Shown: positions 16,934 through 27,000 of the stretch, piece by piece
Layout of the letters: each line of letters starts with the position of its first letter
Position numbering within the stretch: the first letter of the stretch is position 1
Assembly (NCBI GenBank): GCA_027482185.1
Contig: JAIXWF010000015.1
Span: 1 to 64,000 of the forward strand
Length of the DNA: 64,000 nucleotides
Direction: 5' to 3'
Origin: Opitutaceae bacterium
Lineage (GTDB): Bacteria > Verrucomicrobiota > Verrucomicrobiia > Opitutales > Opitutaceae
The notes under the pieces: model-generated
What the model was told of the DNA's origin: nothing
The model's database searches: none
What the model saw: only the letters and a program-made list of their open reading frames with translations
Made by a program: the position numbers and the translations under genes

Positions 16934-18187
16934 ATGAGCGCCCCGATCCGGCTCGGCATCGTCGGCATGGGCGGCTTCGCCGGCTCGCATCACACCGCCA
17001 TTGCGCGGCTCGAGGAAAAAGGCCACGCGCGCCTGATCTGCACCTGCGATCCCAACGCCGCCGCGTTCACCGGCGAACAGCAGGGTTGGAAACTCGCGCA
17101 ACGCGGCGTCCGCATTTTCCAGGACTACCGCACGATGCTCGAGACCTGCCATGCGCAGCTCGATCTGCTCGTCGTGCCCACGCCGATCCAGCTGCACGCC
17201 GAAATGCACGCCGCGGCCACCGCGCTCGGTCTGCCCGTGTACCTCGAGAAACCCCCGACCCTCGACCACGCCGAACTCGAGCGGATGATCGCCAACGACG
17301 CGCGCGCGCGGAAGTCGTCGGTCGTCGGTTTCAATTTCATCATCGAGCGCCTCCGCCTCTCGCTCAAGGAACGCCTTCTCGCCGGCGAATTCGGCGCCAT
17401 CCGCGGCGCCACCCTCGCCGCCCTCTGGCCGCGCCCCGCCAGCTACTTCGCCCGCAACAACTGGGCCGGCCGCCTCCTCGCCCCCGACGGCCGCATCGTG
17501 CTCGATTCCTGCTTCGGCAACGCGATGGCCCACTTCGTCCACAACCTGCTGTTCTGGACCGGCGGCCCCGATCTCCTCAGTTGGGCCCAACTCGCCGCCG
17601 TCCGCGCGGAGCTTTATCGCGCGCACGCCATCGAGGGCGCCGACACGTTCTTCGTCGAAACCGACACGACCTCCGGCATCACGATGCGCTTCGCCCTCAC
17701 GCACGCGTGCACCGGCGCGAGTTCGCATTGCGAGATGGTCCTCTGCGACAAGGCCGTCATCCGCTACTCCGTCGGCCGCGATCTCGAAATCCGTTGGAAC
17801 GACGGCCGCGTCGAACGCACGCCGCTCGAACCGTTCGACGCCCTGCAGGCCAACCACCTCGACTACTTCCGCTACCTGCGCGGCGAATCGCCCCGCCCCG
17901 CCACCACGCTCGCCGATTCCCGGCCCTTCGTTGCTCTCAACGACCTCGCCCACGTCTCCAGCGGCCGCATCGCGCCCATCCCGCCGGCGCTCGTTACCGG
18001 CGTCCGCGACGAAAAGGAGCAGAAAGACTATCTCGACGTCGCCGGCATGAAATCCGCGCAGGAAGCCTTTCTCGTCCGCGGCGTGTGGCCCGGCGCCAAC
18101 GGCTGGGAACGCGCCGCGGGCGACGTCGCCACGCCGGCCGATCTCGCGCGTTTCCACGACGTCGTCCGCGCCATGGCCGGCAAGTAG
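16934..18187 (+). CDS. Gfo/Idh/MocA family NAD(P)-dependent oxidoreductase
   Basis: 417 residues. Rossmann nucleotide-binding loop [13 protein letters not shown] (8-20) and the family catalytic motif EKPPT with Lys106 ([13 protein letters not shown]). The C-terminal half is the open-faced beta-sheet substrate domain (from about residue 130; [12 protein letters not shown]). Family members oxidise or reduce sugars, inositols or related hydroxyl compounds; this substrate is unknown. It lies 58 nt after kdsD in the same direction but has no evident metabolic link to it. A tryptophan-rich segment ([12 protein letters not shown] region) suggests a carbohydrate ligand, but this is speculative. Confidence 0.87.
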   Translation: MSAPIRLGIVGMGGFAGSHHTAIARLEEKGHARLICTCDPNAAAFTGEQQGWKLAQRGVRIFQDYRTMLETCHAQLDLLVVPTPIQLHAEMHAAATALGLPVYLEKPPTLDHAELERMIANDARARKSSVVGFNFIIERLRLSLKERLLAGEFGAIRGATLAALWPRPASYFARNNWAGRLLAPDGRIVLDSCFGNAMAHFVHNLLFWTGGPDLLSWAQLAAVRAELYRAHAIEGADTFFVETDTTSGITMRFALTHACTGASSHCEMVLCDKAVIRYSVGRDLEIRWNDGRVERTPLEPFDALQANHLDYFRYLRGESPRPATTLADSRPFVALNDLAHVSSGRIAPIPPALVTGVRDEKEQKDYLDVAGMKSAQEAFLVRGVWPGANGWERAAGDVATPADLARFHDVVRAMAGK

Positions 18188-18282
18188 CCGTCGCGCCGCC
18201 GCCAGTCGCCGCCCTTCAATCCGCGGTGCCGCCCGCGGCCGCCGCTTTACTCCCGCCGTTTCCCGCCAATCTTCGTTTTGTC

Positions 18283-19932
18283 ATGCCTACGCCCCCCTTC
18301 ACTTACCAGGATCCGTTTCCCCTCGGCCCCGACACCACGACGTACCGGCTGCTCGGCCGCGACGGCGTCAGTGTCACGCAATTCGAAGGCCGCGAAATCC
18401 TGAAGGTCGCCCCCGAGGCGCTCGCGTTTCTCGCCCAGCAGGCCTTCCACGACACGTCGTTCATGCTGCGCACCGCGCACCTGCAGCAGGTCGCCGCGAT
18501 TCTCGACGATCCGGAAGCCTCGCCCAACGACCGCTACGTCGCGCTCACGCTGCTGAAGAACGCCGAGATCGCCGCGCAGGGCATCTTGCCGATGTGCCAG
18601 GACACGGGCACCGCCGCCGTCTTCGCCAAGAAGGGCGAGCAGGTCTGGACCGGCGCCAACGACGCCGAGTGGCTCTCGCGCGGCATCTACGACTGCTACA
18701 CCAAGGAGAACCTGCGCTACTCGCAGACCGCGCCCCTCGACATGTGGCGCGAGGTCAACACCGGCACCAATCTCCCCGCGCAGATCGATCTGCACGCCAC
18801 GACCGGCGCAAAGTACGAGTTCCTCTTCGTCGCCAAGGGCGGCGGCTCGGCGAACAAGATGTACCTCTTCCAGGAGACGAAGGCGCTCCTCAACCCAAAG
18901 AGCTTCGAGAAATTCGTCACGGACAAACTCCCGCTCCTCGGCACCTCCGCCTGTCCGCCCTACCACCTCGTCTTCGTCGTCGGCGGCACGAGCGCCGAAG
19001 CCTGCATGAAGACTTTGAAACTCGCCTCGGCCAAATACCTCGACGCCCTCCCGACCACGGGCGACGAACACGGCCGCGCCTTCCGCGATCTCGCGATGGA
19101 AGACAAAGTCCTCCAACTCGCCCGCGCCACCGGCATCGGCGCTCAGTTCGGCGGCAAATACTTCGCCCTCGACGTGCGTGTCGTCCGCTTGCCCCGCCAC
19201 GGCGCCAGTTGCCCCGTTGCCATGGGCGTCTCCTGCAGCGCCGACCGCAACATCAAGGCCAAGATCACCAAGGACGGCATCTTCCTCGAGCAGATGGAAA
19301 CGAATCCGGGCCGCTTCATCCCGGAAGCCCAACGCGCGCTCAAGGACACCGGCATCGTCCAGATCGATCTCAACCGCCCGATGGCGGACATTCGCGCCGA
19401 GTTATCGAAGTATCCGGTGACCACGCGCGTTTCCCTCAGCGGCCCGCTCATCGTCGCCCGCGACATCGCGCACGCGAAGTTGAAAGAACGCATCGATGCC
19501 GGCCAAGGCCTGCCGCAGTACCTCAAGGACCATCCCGTCTACTACGCCGGCCCCGCCAAGACGCCGACCGGTTACGCCTCCGGTTCCTTCGGCCCGACCA
19601 CGGCCGGCCGCATGGACAGCTACGTCGACCTCTTCCAATCGCACGGCGGCTCGATGATCATGTTGGCCAAAGGCAACCGCAGCGCGCAGGTCACGAATGC
19701 CTGCAAGAAACACGGCGGTTTCTACCTCGGCAGCATCGGCGGCCCCGCCGCGATCCTGGCGCAGGAGAACATCAAGAAAGTCGAAGTCCTCGAGTATCCC
19801 GAACTCGGCATGGAAGCCGTTTGGAAAATCGAAGTGCTGAACTTCCCCGCCTTCATCCTCGTCGACGACAAGGGCAACGACTTCTTCGTCAACGGCTGCG
19901 GCGCCTGTTTGCCCACGCCCGCCAAAAGCTAG
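18283..19932 (+). CDS. fumA: Class I fumarate hydratase, [4Fe-4S]
   Basis: Reversible hydration of fumarate to (S)-malate in the TCA cycle; oxygen-sensitive class I enzyme with alpha and beta regions fused. 549 residues, matching E. coli FumA/FumB (548). Cluster cysteines fit the FumA pattern: Cys105 in LPMCQDTGT, one in [10 protein letters not shown] and one in [15 protein letters not shown]. The C-terminal beta region contains [15 protein letters not shown] and [15 protein letters not shown]. The ATG at 18283 aligns with the family N-terminus; no Shine-Dalgarno (CGTTTTGTC precedes). A tartrate dehydratase is less likely because of the single fused chain and FumA-like length. Confidence 0.93.
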   Translation: MPTPPFTYQDPFPLGPDTTTYRLLGRDGVSVTQFEGREILKVAPEALAFLAQQAFHDTSFMLRTAHLQQVAAILDDPEASPNDRYVALTLLKNAEIAAQGILPMCQDTGTAAVFAKKGEQVWTGANDAEWLSRGIYDCYTKENLRYSQTAPLDMWREVNTGTNLPAQIDLHATTGAKYEFLFVAKGGGSANKMYLFQETKALLNPKSFEKFVTDKLPLLGTSACPPYHLVFVVGGTSAEACMKTLKLASAKYLDALPTTGDEHGRAFRDLAMEDKVLQLARATGIGAQFGGKYFALDVRVVRLPRHGASCPVAMGVSCSADRNIKAKITKDGIFLEQMETNPGRFIPEAQRALKDTGIVQIDLNRPMADIRAELSKYPVTTRVSLSGPLIVARDIAHAKLKERIDAGQGLPQYLKDHPVYYAGPAKTPTGYASGSFGPTTAGRMDSYVDLFQSHGGSMIMLAKGNRSAQVTNACKKHGGFYLGSIGGPAAILAQENIKKVEVLEYPELGMEAVWKIEVLNFPAFILVDDKGNDFFVNGCGACLPTPAKS

Positions 19933-19950
19933 CGCACCCCAGGCGCGCAG

Positions 19951-20048
19951 TTGAGAGTTGAGCGCTGAGAGTTGAGAGCCCAACCACCGAGCTGTCGGTG
20001 ATTGGGCTCTGGGCCTACCGCTTTCAGCTTAAAGCTTCCCGCTTTCCG
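19951..20048. repeat. Heptad-flanked intergenic element, copy 2
   Basis: Four 7-mers (TTGAGAG, TTGAGCG, CTGAGAG, TTGAGAG; 19951-19978), a 42-nt core, and four 7-mers in the opposite sense (CTTTCAG, CTTAAAG, CTTCCCG, CTTTCCG; 20021-20048). The core carries a strong hairpin (19975-20010): AGAGCCCAA / TTGGGCTCT outer stem, ACCGA / TCGGT inner stem, GCTG loop. It fills the gap between the convergent fumA and yjbQ genes, the same context and size as copy 1. No T-run. Confidence 0.62.
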
Positions 20049-20051
20049 CCC

Positions 20052-20477
20052 CTACTCCGTCTCCCCCATCACCGTCACGACGATCTCACGTTCGTGCGCG
20101 GCGCGGCGGTGCTCCCAGACAAAGATTCCCTGCCACGTGCCGAGCAGCATTCGGCCTGCCGCAATCGGCACCGTCTCGCTCGTGCGCGTCAGCGCCATCT
20201 TGATGTGGCTCGGCATGTCGTCCGGCCCCTCGAGCGTGTGCCGGAAATGCGGATCGTTTTCCGGCACCAGCCGGTTCAACCAAGCCTCGAGGTCGCGCCG
20301 CGCCGTGGGATCCGCGTTTTCCATGATCACGAGCGAACAACTCGTGTGCCGGCAGAAAACCGAGACGTGCCCGACGCGCACGCGCGCGGCCGCCACAATC
20401 TTGGCGACGTCGTCGGTGATCTCCGACGTGCCCTGTCCCCGGGTCCGCACGCGCAAGACAGCTTGGTGAACAGCCAT
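20052..20477 (-). CDS. yjbQ: YjbQ / UPF0047 family protein
   Basis: 141 residues, the usual size for this family, annotated elsewhere as a secondary thiamine-phosphate synthase on limited evidence. Conserved features: CRHTSCSLVIMENADP (His/Thr/Ser/Cys cluster), NDPHFRHTLEGPDDMPSHIKMALT (the NDxxHxxxxEG core) and TWQGIFVWEHR. These residues line the presumed active site. The ATG at 20477 is chosen over a GTG four codons earlier. It converges with fumA across heptad element copy 2. No thiamine genes nearby. Confidence 0.92.
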   Translation of the reverse strand: MAVHQAVLRVRTRGQGTSEITDDVAKIVAAARVRVGHVSVFCRHTSCSLVIMENADPTARRDLEAWLNRLVPENDPHFRHTLEGPDDMPSHIKMALTRTSETVPIAAGRMLLGTWQGIFVWEHRRAAHEREIVVTVMGETE

Positions 20478-20532
20478 GCCGTCCAGCACACCCGACCGTT
20501 CCGCCGGTTCAAGCCCGGCGCGAACCGCCCGC

Positions 20533-21390
20533 TCAGAACTTCACGTTGAAGCCGCCGCGGCGCGTGCCGAAGCGCTGGACTTGGTCGTAGAGCTCCTCCG
20601 CGGAAATCCGGTTGGCCATCCGCTCGGACGTGCGCGCCGAAGACTCGACCGCCGTCGTGGAAACCATGGCCGTCAGGTAACGCGCCCGGCGCATGTCCGC
20701 CGGCGCCGCCATCTGCTGCAAAGGATCGATGGCCGCCACCCGCACTTCGCTGCGGTGCGAACCGAACTCGCGCGCCTTGCCCAACAGCATCGTGCCGATC
20801 GGCTCGCTGGCCGTCGCCACCGCAAAGTTGGCCGCAATGTGCCGGGCGGAGGGCGAAGCGGTATCCGCTTCCTCGGCCCCGACCAACAGCGACAGCATCC
20901 GCGGCGATTCATTCTGGGCAATCGCCGCCGCCGGCGCGGCCGGCATCAATTCCACGGGCGCCGCCGCCGCGTCCTTGACCGCGGGCTCGGCGGTCGTCGC
21001 CGTCGCGACCAAGGTCTGTGCTTCGGGCGCTGCCGGCTGGCTTTCGGCCAAGATCGCCCGCGTCACGGGCGCCGAAGTCTCGGCGGATCGTACGGCCGCA
21101 ACCGCCGGAGCCTCCGGACGCAGCTCGAGTTGCGGCGCCGCGTTCTCTTGGCGCAGCGTGATGAAAGTGATCGCCAGCGCCGCCGCCGCGCCGATCGGCA
21201 ACGGATAACGCCGCAGGCCCGCAAAGGCCTCGGAAAGTCCATGCCACCACGGCCGGCGCTCCACCAAGGCGGAAAGCTGCTTCGTCCGCAGCTGGCGGTC
21301 GAACTCGGTCCAAAACTCGGCCGGCGGACGCTCCGCCCGCTTCAAGCGCAGCAAATCCTCGAGGGTGACGGGGCGCTTCTCGTGCTTCAT
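20533..21390 (-). CDS. Probable membrane-anchored anti-sigma factor
   Basis: 285 residues. N-terminal charged cytoplasmic part (about 1-60; KRPVTLEDLLRLKRAERPP, EFWTEFDRQLRTKQLSALVE), one membrane span at about 65-82 (PLPIGAAAALAITFITL), then an Ala/Pro-rich extracytoplasmic region with no recognised domain. Its ATG overlaps the stop of the ECF sigma gene as ATGA, the classical arrangement for a sigma/anti-sigma pair, which is the main basis for the call. No HxxxCxxC zinc motif is visible, so it is not a canonical ZAS-type anti-sigma. A different membrane protein merely coupled to the sigma gene remains possible. Confidence 0.6.
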   Translation of the reverse strand: MKHEKRPVTLEDLLRLKRAERPPAEFWTEFDRQLRTKQLSALVERRPWWHGLSEAFAGLRRYPLPIGAAAALAITFITLRQENAAPQLELRPEAPAVAAVRSAETSAPVTRAILAESQPAAPEAQTLVATATTAEPAVKDAAAAPVELMPAAPAAAIAQNESPRMLSLLVGAEEADTASPSARHIAANFAVATASEPIGTMLLGKAREFGSHRSEVRVAAIDPLQQMAAPADMRRARYLTAMVSTTAVESSARTSERMANRISAEELYDQVQRFGTRRGGFNVKF

Positions 21391-22025
21391 CGACGAATGT
21401 AGGGCTGAAGTTCGGCCTGCAGCAGCTGCTTCGCGTAATGCAGGCGGGACCGTACCGTGCCCACCGAACACTCCATGACTTCAGCGATTTCCTGATGACT
21501 CAGGCCGTCTATTTCGAAAAGCGTTACCACGGTACGATGCTTGATAGACAACTTGAGCATCGCATCGTTCAATTTTTCCTGAAGTTCGCGGACGTAGGTG
21601 TCGCGGTCGACCCCGGTCTTATCTGTCAGCGCCTCAACCACATCCTTCGCCACCGGTTCGTCCGCATGCAGCGTATCGAGGCTGAAGAACGACCGCAGCC
21701 GCGATTTCCGCAAGTGGCTCAGGGTCGAGTTCACCGCGATGCGGTACAGCCAAGTGAAGAACGACGACTGGCCGCCGAAACGCTGGATCGACTGGAACGC
21801 CTTGATGAAGGTGTCCTGCGTCAGATCCGCCGCGTCCTCGCGGTTCGACGTCATGTTGTAGATGATGCCGTAAACGCGTTCGCGGTACTTGCCGATCAGC
21901 ACATCGAACGCCGCCACTTCGCCGGCCTGCACGCGGCGCACCACGTCGACATCGGCGTCGGCTTCCTGCCGCCGTTCGGGCGAAGCCACGAGCGTCTTGC
22001 CGAGGACTTTGGCCGCGTCGATCAC
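21387..22025 (-). CDS. ECF-type RNA polymerase sigma factor
   Basis: About 212 residues. Region 2 is clear: FDVLIGKYRERVYGIIYNMT, REDAADLTQDTFIKAFQSI and FFTWLYRIAVN (-10 recognition). Region 4 carries the HTH: HRTVVTLFEIDGLSHQEIAEVMECSVGTVRSRLHYAKQLL. No ATG lies in frame ahead of region 2; the GTG at 22025 is the best start, though a later GTG (21989) is possible. It precedes and overlaps the probable anti-sigma gene and lies 83 nt after the polyprenyl synthase gene. Regulon unknown. Confidence 0.9.
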   Translation of the reverse strand: MIDAAKVLGKTLVASPERRQEADADVDVVRRVQAGEVAAFDVLIGKYRERVYGIIYNMTSNREDAADLTQDTFIKAFQSIQRFGGQSSFFTWLYRIAVNSTLSHLRKSRLRSFFSLDTLHADEPVAKDVVEALTDKTGVDRDTYVRELQEKLNDAMLKLSIKHRTVVTLFEIDGLSHQEIAEVMECSVGTVRSRLHYAKQLLQAELQPYIRR

Positions 22026-22108
22026 GGCCGGAAGCAAGCGCGACCCGACGGTCGGCGCAAACCGATTCTGCGATTCCGGCCGGATTGATGCGGCCGACCT
22101 TCGCCCGC

Positions 22109-23137
22109 TCAGCGCCGATGCCCCAAACCCGCGACTTGGGCCTCGAGGCCCTCGCACAACCCGAGCAGCAGCGGCGTCGGCGACAGCTCCGGCCAGGGCC
22201 GCAACGCCGCCTTGGCGGCCGCGATTTCGGTTTCCACCGCGCCGGCCACGACACCGAAGACGCCGAGTTCGTTCATCTGCTGCAGGCGCAGCGCGAGCTG
22301 CGGGGGACGCTGGCCCGAAATCTCCGCGACCAACGCGGCCGCTTCGGCCTCGGGCAGGCGTTCCAGCAACGCGATCAGCGGCAACGTCAGTTTCCCGCTC
22401 GCGAGGTCCGTGCCCAACGTCTTGCCGATGCGCGTTTCCTCGCCGAAGAAATCCACGAGGTCGTCGTAAATCTGGTACGCGATCCCGAGGTGGCGGCCGA
22501 AACGGGCCGCGGCCTCGACGTAGTCGCCGGCGAAGCCCGCGAGCTTGGCGCCGAGGAAACAGGAAACGCGGAACAGCTCCGCCGTCTTCAGATCGACGAT
22601 GCGCTGGTAGTCCGCCCGCGTGATATTGGTCGAGCCGCGCCGCAGCGTCTGCACGATCTCGCCCGCGCACACGCGGCGCGTCGATTCCGATACCGCCGCG
22701 CAAATCTCCGTGGTGGGAAACTGGGTCGCGAGATGCAGCGCGTGCGCGAAGAGCGCGTCGCCGAGCAGCACCGCCGCCGTCGGGCCGTATTCGCGGGCCG
22801 CCGTGCGTCGGCTGCGCCGCACGTCCGCCTCGTCCATGATGTCGTCGTGCACGAGCGTCGCGAGGTGCACGAGCTCCACCACCGCCGCCAGCCGCACCAG
22901 GTCGGCGCGGGGCTCCTTGCCCTCCCGCCAACCCGAAAGAAACACGAGCGCGGGCCGCAGGCGCTTGCCCGAGGTATCGATGCAGTAGTCGACCATCGTG
23001 CGGATCTCGGGCTCGAAAGCCCCGAGCTGCGCGTGCAGGAAGCGGTCGAGGTCCGCGAGATGCGGCGCGAGCATCCCGAACACCCCGGCGAAGGCGTGGG
23101 GTTTGGCCGGGACATTGACGGCGGCGCTGCTGCTCAT
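22109..23137 (-). CDS. Polyprenyl (trans-isoprenyl) diphosphate synthase
   Basis: 342 residues; condenses isopentenyl diphosphate with an allylic diphosphate to build the side chain of quinones or a related polyprenyl. First Asp-rich motif LVHDDIMDEADVRRSRRT (DDxxD followed by RR), second motif YQIYDDLVDFFGEE; GKRLRPALVF near residue 45 is the FGKRLRP-type IPP-binding element. Product length cannot be read with confidence. The ATG at 23137 gives a normal N-terminus; an upstream in-frame ATG at 23179 only adds 14 non-conserved residues. Divergent from the CPBP gene; the sigma gene follows at 83 nt and could be co-transcribed. Confidence 0.92.
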   Translation of the reverse strand: MSSSAAVNVPAKPHAFAGVFGMLAPHLADLDRFLHAQLGAFEPEIRTMVDYCIDTSGKRLRPALVFLSGWREGKEPRADLVRLAAVVELVHLATLVHDDIMDEADVRRSRRTAAREYGPTAAVLLGDALFAHALHLATQFPTTEICAAVSESTRRVCAGEIVQTLRRGSTNITRADYQRIVDLKTAELFRVSCFLGAKLAGFAGDYVEAAARFGRHLGIAYQIYDDLVDFFGEETRIGKTLGTDLASGKLTLPLIALLERLPEAEAAALVAEISGQRPPQLALRLQQMNELGVFGVVAGAVETEIAAAKAALRPWPELSPTPLLLGLCEGLEAQVAGLGHRR

Positions 23138-23202
23138 GACGGGATGCCAGACCGTAGAAACGAAACCCGAAATGACCAATCAATAACCGCGCCATAAGCA
23201 CA

Positions 23203-23230
23203 TTGCTCGGCGTAGATCAGTTGCTATGCA
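23203..23230 (+). promoter_or_regulatory. Putative promoter of the CPBP protease gene
   Basis: TTGCTC (23203-23208), 16-nt spacer, TATGCA (23225-23230) in the divergent intergenic region, 37 nt before the ATG at 23267. A moderate match only. Confidence 0.35.
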
Positions 23231-23266
23231 TCCCGCCGCCGCCGGGCATTCCTCCCGCACCCTCCC

Positions 23267-23878
23267 ATGAACCACCCTTTGCTTCTGCTCGTGCTCACGG
23301 GCGCCGGCGTCTGGCTCTTCAAACTCTGGCGCGACGATGTCCGCGCCGCGCAAACCGGTCGGCCCAATCCCAACGCCTTCCCCGGCGCCGCGCCGGCTCC
23401 CTTCCGCGCAAGTCTCATCGCCGTCGCCGGCTCGTTGCTGTTGCTCGCCGGCGAAACCGCCGGCGAATACGCCCTCGGCATCTCCGACCAGCAGGCGAAA
23501 CTCACATGGCTCTTCGCGCTCTACTCGATGCTCGCCGCGCCCGTGATCGAGGAAGTGATCTTTCGCGGCTGGCTCGGCTTCGACCGTTGGCCGATGGCCC
23601 GGCGATGGGCCGGTGCCGTCGCCGCCTCCGTGGTCTTCGGCTTGCTGCATCCGTTTCTCTGGCGCTGGGACGACGCCGGCTTCGCCGTGACCGCCAACCT
23701 CAAAGGCTGGTTCAGCTTCGGCGTCGTGTTTCTCGCCTCGCTTTGGTTCTACGCCGCGCGGCTCGGCCCGTGGAATCCGCAAGGCTCCCTCCTGCCCTGC
23801 TTCGCCGCCCACGCCGCCAAGAACGTCGGCGTCGTCGCCATCAAGGCCGCCACCGGCCACATGGCCGGCCTTTGGTAA
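23267..23878 (+). CDS. CPBP family intramembrane glutamic protease (Rce1/Abi type)
   Basis: 203 residues with about five hydrophobic segments. The CPBP (Abi) motifs are present: motif 1 APVIEEVIFRGWLGF with the catalytic EExxxR, motif 2 FGLLHPFLW with His, and motif 3 FAAHAAKNVG with His. Family members cleave within or near membranes; some mature prenylated proteins or bacteriocins, others act in signalling. The substrate here is unknown. Isolated gene; the downstream hairpin at 23957-23986 is oriented for the opposite strand. Confidence 0.88.
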   Translation: MNHPLLLLVLTGAGVWLFKLWRDDVRAAQTGRPNPNAFPGAAPAPFRASLIAVAGSLLLLAGETAGEYALGISDQQAKLTWLFALYSMLAAPVIEEVIFRGWLGFDRWPMARRWAGAVAASVVFGLLHPFLWRWDDAGFAVTANLKGWFSFGVVFLASLWFYAARLGPWNPQGSLLPCFAAHAAKNVGVVAIKAATGHMAGLW

Positions 23879-23949
23879 CCGCACCGTGGCGCGGAGCTTC
23901 AGCCCGCGACATTGTTGGGCCCCGCAAACCCGACTGTCCTCGCGGCAAT

Positions 23950-23986
23950 TCCGCAAAACAAAGGCCGCACCCGAAGGTGCGGCCTT
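23950..23986 (-). terminator. Intrinsic terminator of the pilMNOPQ/giant-protein operon
   Basis: On the minus strand: 11-bp stem AAGGCCGCACC / GGTGCGGCCTT (23961-23986) closed by a TTCG tetraloop, then TGTTTTG. It starts 31 nt after the stop codon of the giant surface-protein gene. Confidence 0.85.
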
Positions 23987-24016
23987 GAAGATTCGGAATC
24001 GGTCCGACACCCGCCG

Positions 24017-27000
24017 TTACGGGACTTCGTAGACTTCGATCAGCGCCACACCGGTCGCCGTGCCCGGCGCACTGACCTGCGCGCTGTAAGTGCCCGGCGG
24101 GAGGTTGATGAGAATCGCGGCATCGCGGGCGCCGGCGACCAACGGGAACGCGCCGACCCGCGTCGAGGCGTCCGTGATCAGCGCCGCGTCGTTGCCGGTT
24201 TCCCAATTGTCGTTCTCGCGCACCATGACGTTTTCGCCGCGGACCAAGGTCAGCAGCGGATCGGCCAGGAAGCCGCTCGTCACGCCTACGCTCGCGAGCG
24301 AGGGACCGACGCCGCGGATGAGCACCTTCTTGGCCGTGTTGCCGCTGACCACGAAGCCCGCGATCAGCTGGGATTGGCCGGCGCCGACCACGCCGCGGGT
24401 CGCGACGTTCATGACCTTTTGGGTCGAGAACGGCGTCTGGTTGTCGACGTCGTAGAGTTCGACCAGCGCGACGCCCGTGCGCCCGCCCACCCCACTGACT
24501 TGTGCGGTGTAAGCGCCGGGCGGCAGGGTCGCGAGGATCGCGGAATCGAGACTCGTCGGGCCGAAGGCAAAGGCGCCGACTTGGTTGGCCGCCGTGCTGA
24601 TCGCCGCCGCGCCGCCCCAATTGTCGTTGGTCTGGAGGAGCGACGTGCCTTGGAAGAGCTGCAGCTGCGTGTCGGCCAACGCACCCGTCACGCCGAACTG
24701 CGTGAGCGAGGGACCGACGGCGCGGACGAGCACCTGCTTCGGCACATCGCCGCCGACCACGAAGCCCGCGATCAAAATATTCGAACCCGTGCCGACCTGG
24801 CCGCGCGTCGAGAGGTTGCGGAGGAAACCGTCGCTGAAGGAAACGCCGGAGGTCAGGGCCGCCACGAGCGCGCCGCCGGGCCCGCCGGTCAGATTGCCGC
24901 GGATGAAGCCCGTCGCCGGATCGGCGGTGCCGGTGAAGCGGTTGCCGCTCAGCGTGGTGACGGAGAACGAACCGTTGGCGGAAACCGTGCCGCTGCCCGC
25001 GTCGCGGAAAGTGCCGTCCTGCGCGTAAACGGTGATCTTGCCGTCCGGCGCGACGATCGCGGCGAAGACGCTGTCCGGGCGGTTGGCGATGTTGCCGTTG
25101 TAATAGCCGGAGGGAACCGAGGTCGTGCCGGCGGCGAACGAGGCGACGCCGATGAAGGTCAGGCGCCCGGCATCGAGCGTGCCGGAGATGCCGGTTTCGG
25201 TCGCCGTGCCCGCGACAACCGAACGGCCCAGCGAGTCGAAGCTCGAGAAGCCGCCGCCCGCGTCGACCGCGAGGCCCGGATGGAAATAGGTGCGCGTCGG
25301 CGTGGAGCCGGAGTAAGCCACAAAGGCGGCGGTGCGGCCGCGAACCACGACCGCGGCAAACGTGCCGGTCTCGCCGAGGCCGGCGTAGTTGCCGGAGTAG
25401 ATCGCATCACCCGCGCCGGCGGCTACGACGAGGACCGTCGCGACCGACGACGTCGTGGCGGCACCGGAATTGTCCAGCGCGACCGCGGTCAGACGGTAGA
25501 TACCCTCGGAATTCGCGGTCCACGTCGCCGTGTAGGGCGAGGACGTATCCGCGGCGCCGACGGCCACGCCGTTGGCGAAGAACTGGACGCTGGCGATGGT
25601 GCCGTCGGCATCCGACGCCGAGGCCGAGATGGTTGTCGATCCACCGAGCCGGACGGCCGAACCGTTGCCCGGGGCGGTGATGGCGACGCGCGGGGCCTGG
25701 TTGGCGGCGACGACGACGGTCACCGGCGTGGAATTCGTGACGTTGCCGGAATTGTCCTGGGCCTGCGCAACGACGGAGTACGAACCGGCGGCGGTCGGCG
25801 TCCACGCGCCGATGTAGGGCGCGGCAGACGCGGAGGCGACGACGTTGCCGTTGGCGAGGAAGCGGACCGCGGTGATGGTGCCGTCGGCATCGCTGGCGCT
25901 GGCGGTGAGGCTGACCACGGAACCGCCGTTCACGATCGTGCCCGAGGGCGGGCTCGTGAGGGCGACGAGCGGCGGCGCATTGCCGGCGATCGTCACGGTG
26001 AGCGGGGAGGAATTGGAGGAAATGCCCGCGCTGTCGGTCGCCACGGCGAGGACGGTGTAGAGACCGGGGGCCGAGGGCGTCCACGTGCCCGTGTAGGGCG
26101 AAGACGTATCGGCGGCGCCGAGCGGGGCGCCGTTGACGAAGAATTGGACCTGCGCGATCGGGCCGTTGCCGCCGGAGGTCGTGGCGACGACGGGGATGGC
26201 GTTGCCGACGCCGTAGGGCGTGCCGGCGACGGGATTCGTGATCGCGACGCTCGGGGCGGCGACGGAGGTGATCGTAACGGCGACGGGTGCGCTCGTGGTC
26301 GCGTTGCCCACGTTGTCGATCGCGGTCGCGGTCACCGAGAACGCGCCGGCCACCGTCGGGCGCCAGCTGACGTTGTACGGGGCCGAGGACGCGGTGCCGA
26401 GGAGGAGGCCGTTGGCGAAGAACTGGACGCTGGCCACCGTGCCGTCGGCATCGACGGCCGTGGCGGCGAGCAGCACCTGGTTGCCGAGGCCGAAGCTGAG
26501 GCCCGAAGAGGGACTGGTGAGCGAAATCGTCGGCGCGGCATTCGCTCCGATCGTGATCGTGATCGGGGCGCTCGTGGTGACGTTGCCGGTGTTGTCGGTC
26601 GCCTGGGCCGCGACGGTGTAGACACCGACGGAGGTCGGGGTGAAGGCCGCGGCGTAAGGCGCCGTCGTGTCGGGCGCACCTTGCAGGACGCCGTTGATCA
26701 GGAATTGGACGCCGGCGATGGTGCCGTCGGGATCCTGCGCGGAGGCGTTGAGCGTCACGGCGGTGCCGACCGTGTAGGCGCTGCCGTCGGCGGGATTGAC
26801 CATCGCGACGGTCGGAGCGGCGGAACTGCCGGCGGTGACGACGATGGGGGCGGAGTCGGTGATGTTGCCGACGGAATCCGTGGCGCGGGCGGTGACGGAG
26901 TAGGTGCCGAGGGAGGACGGCGTCCAGATCGCGGAATACGGGAACGTCGTGTCGGGCGCGCCGACGGCGATGCCGTTGACGAGGAACTGCACGCTGGCGA

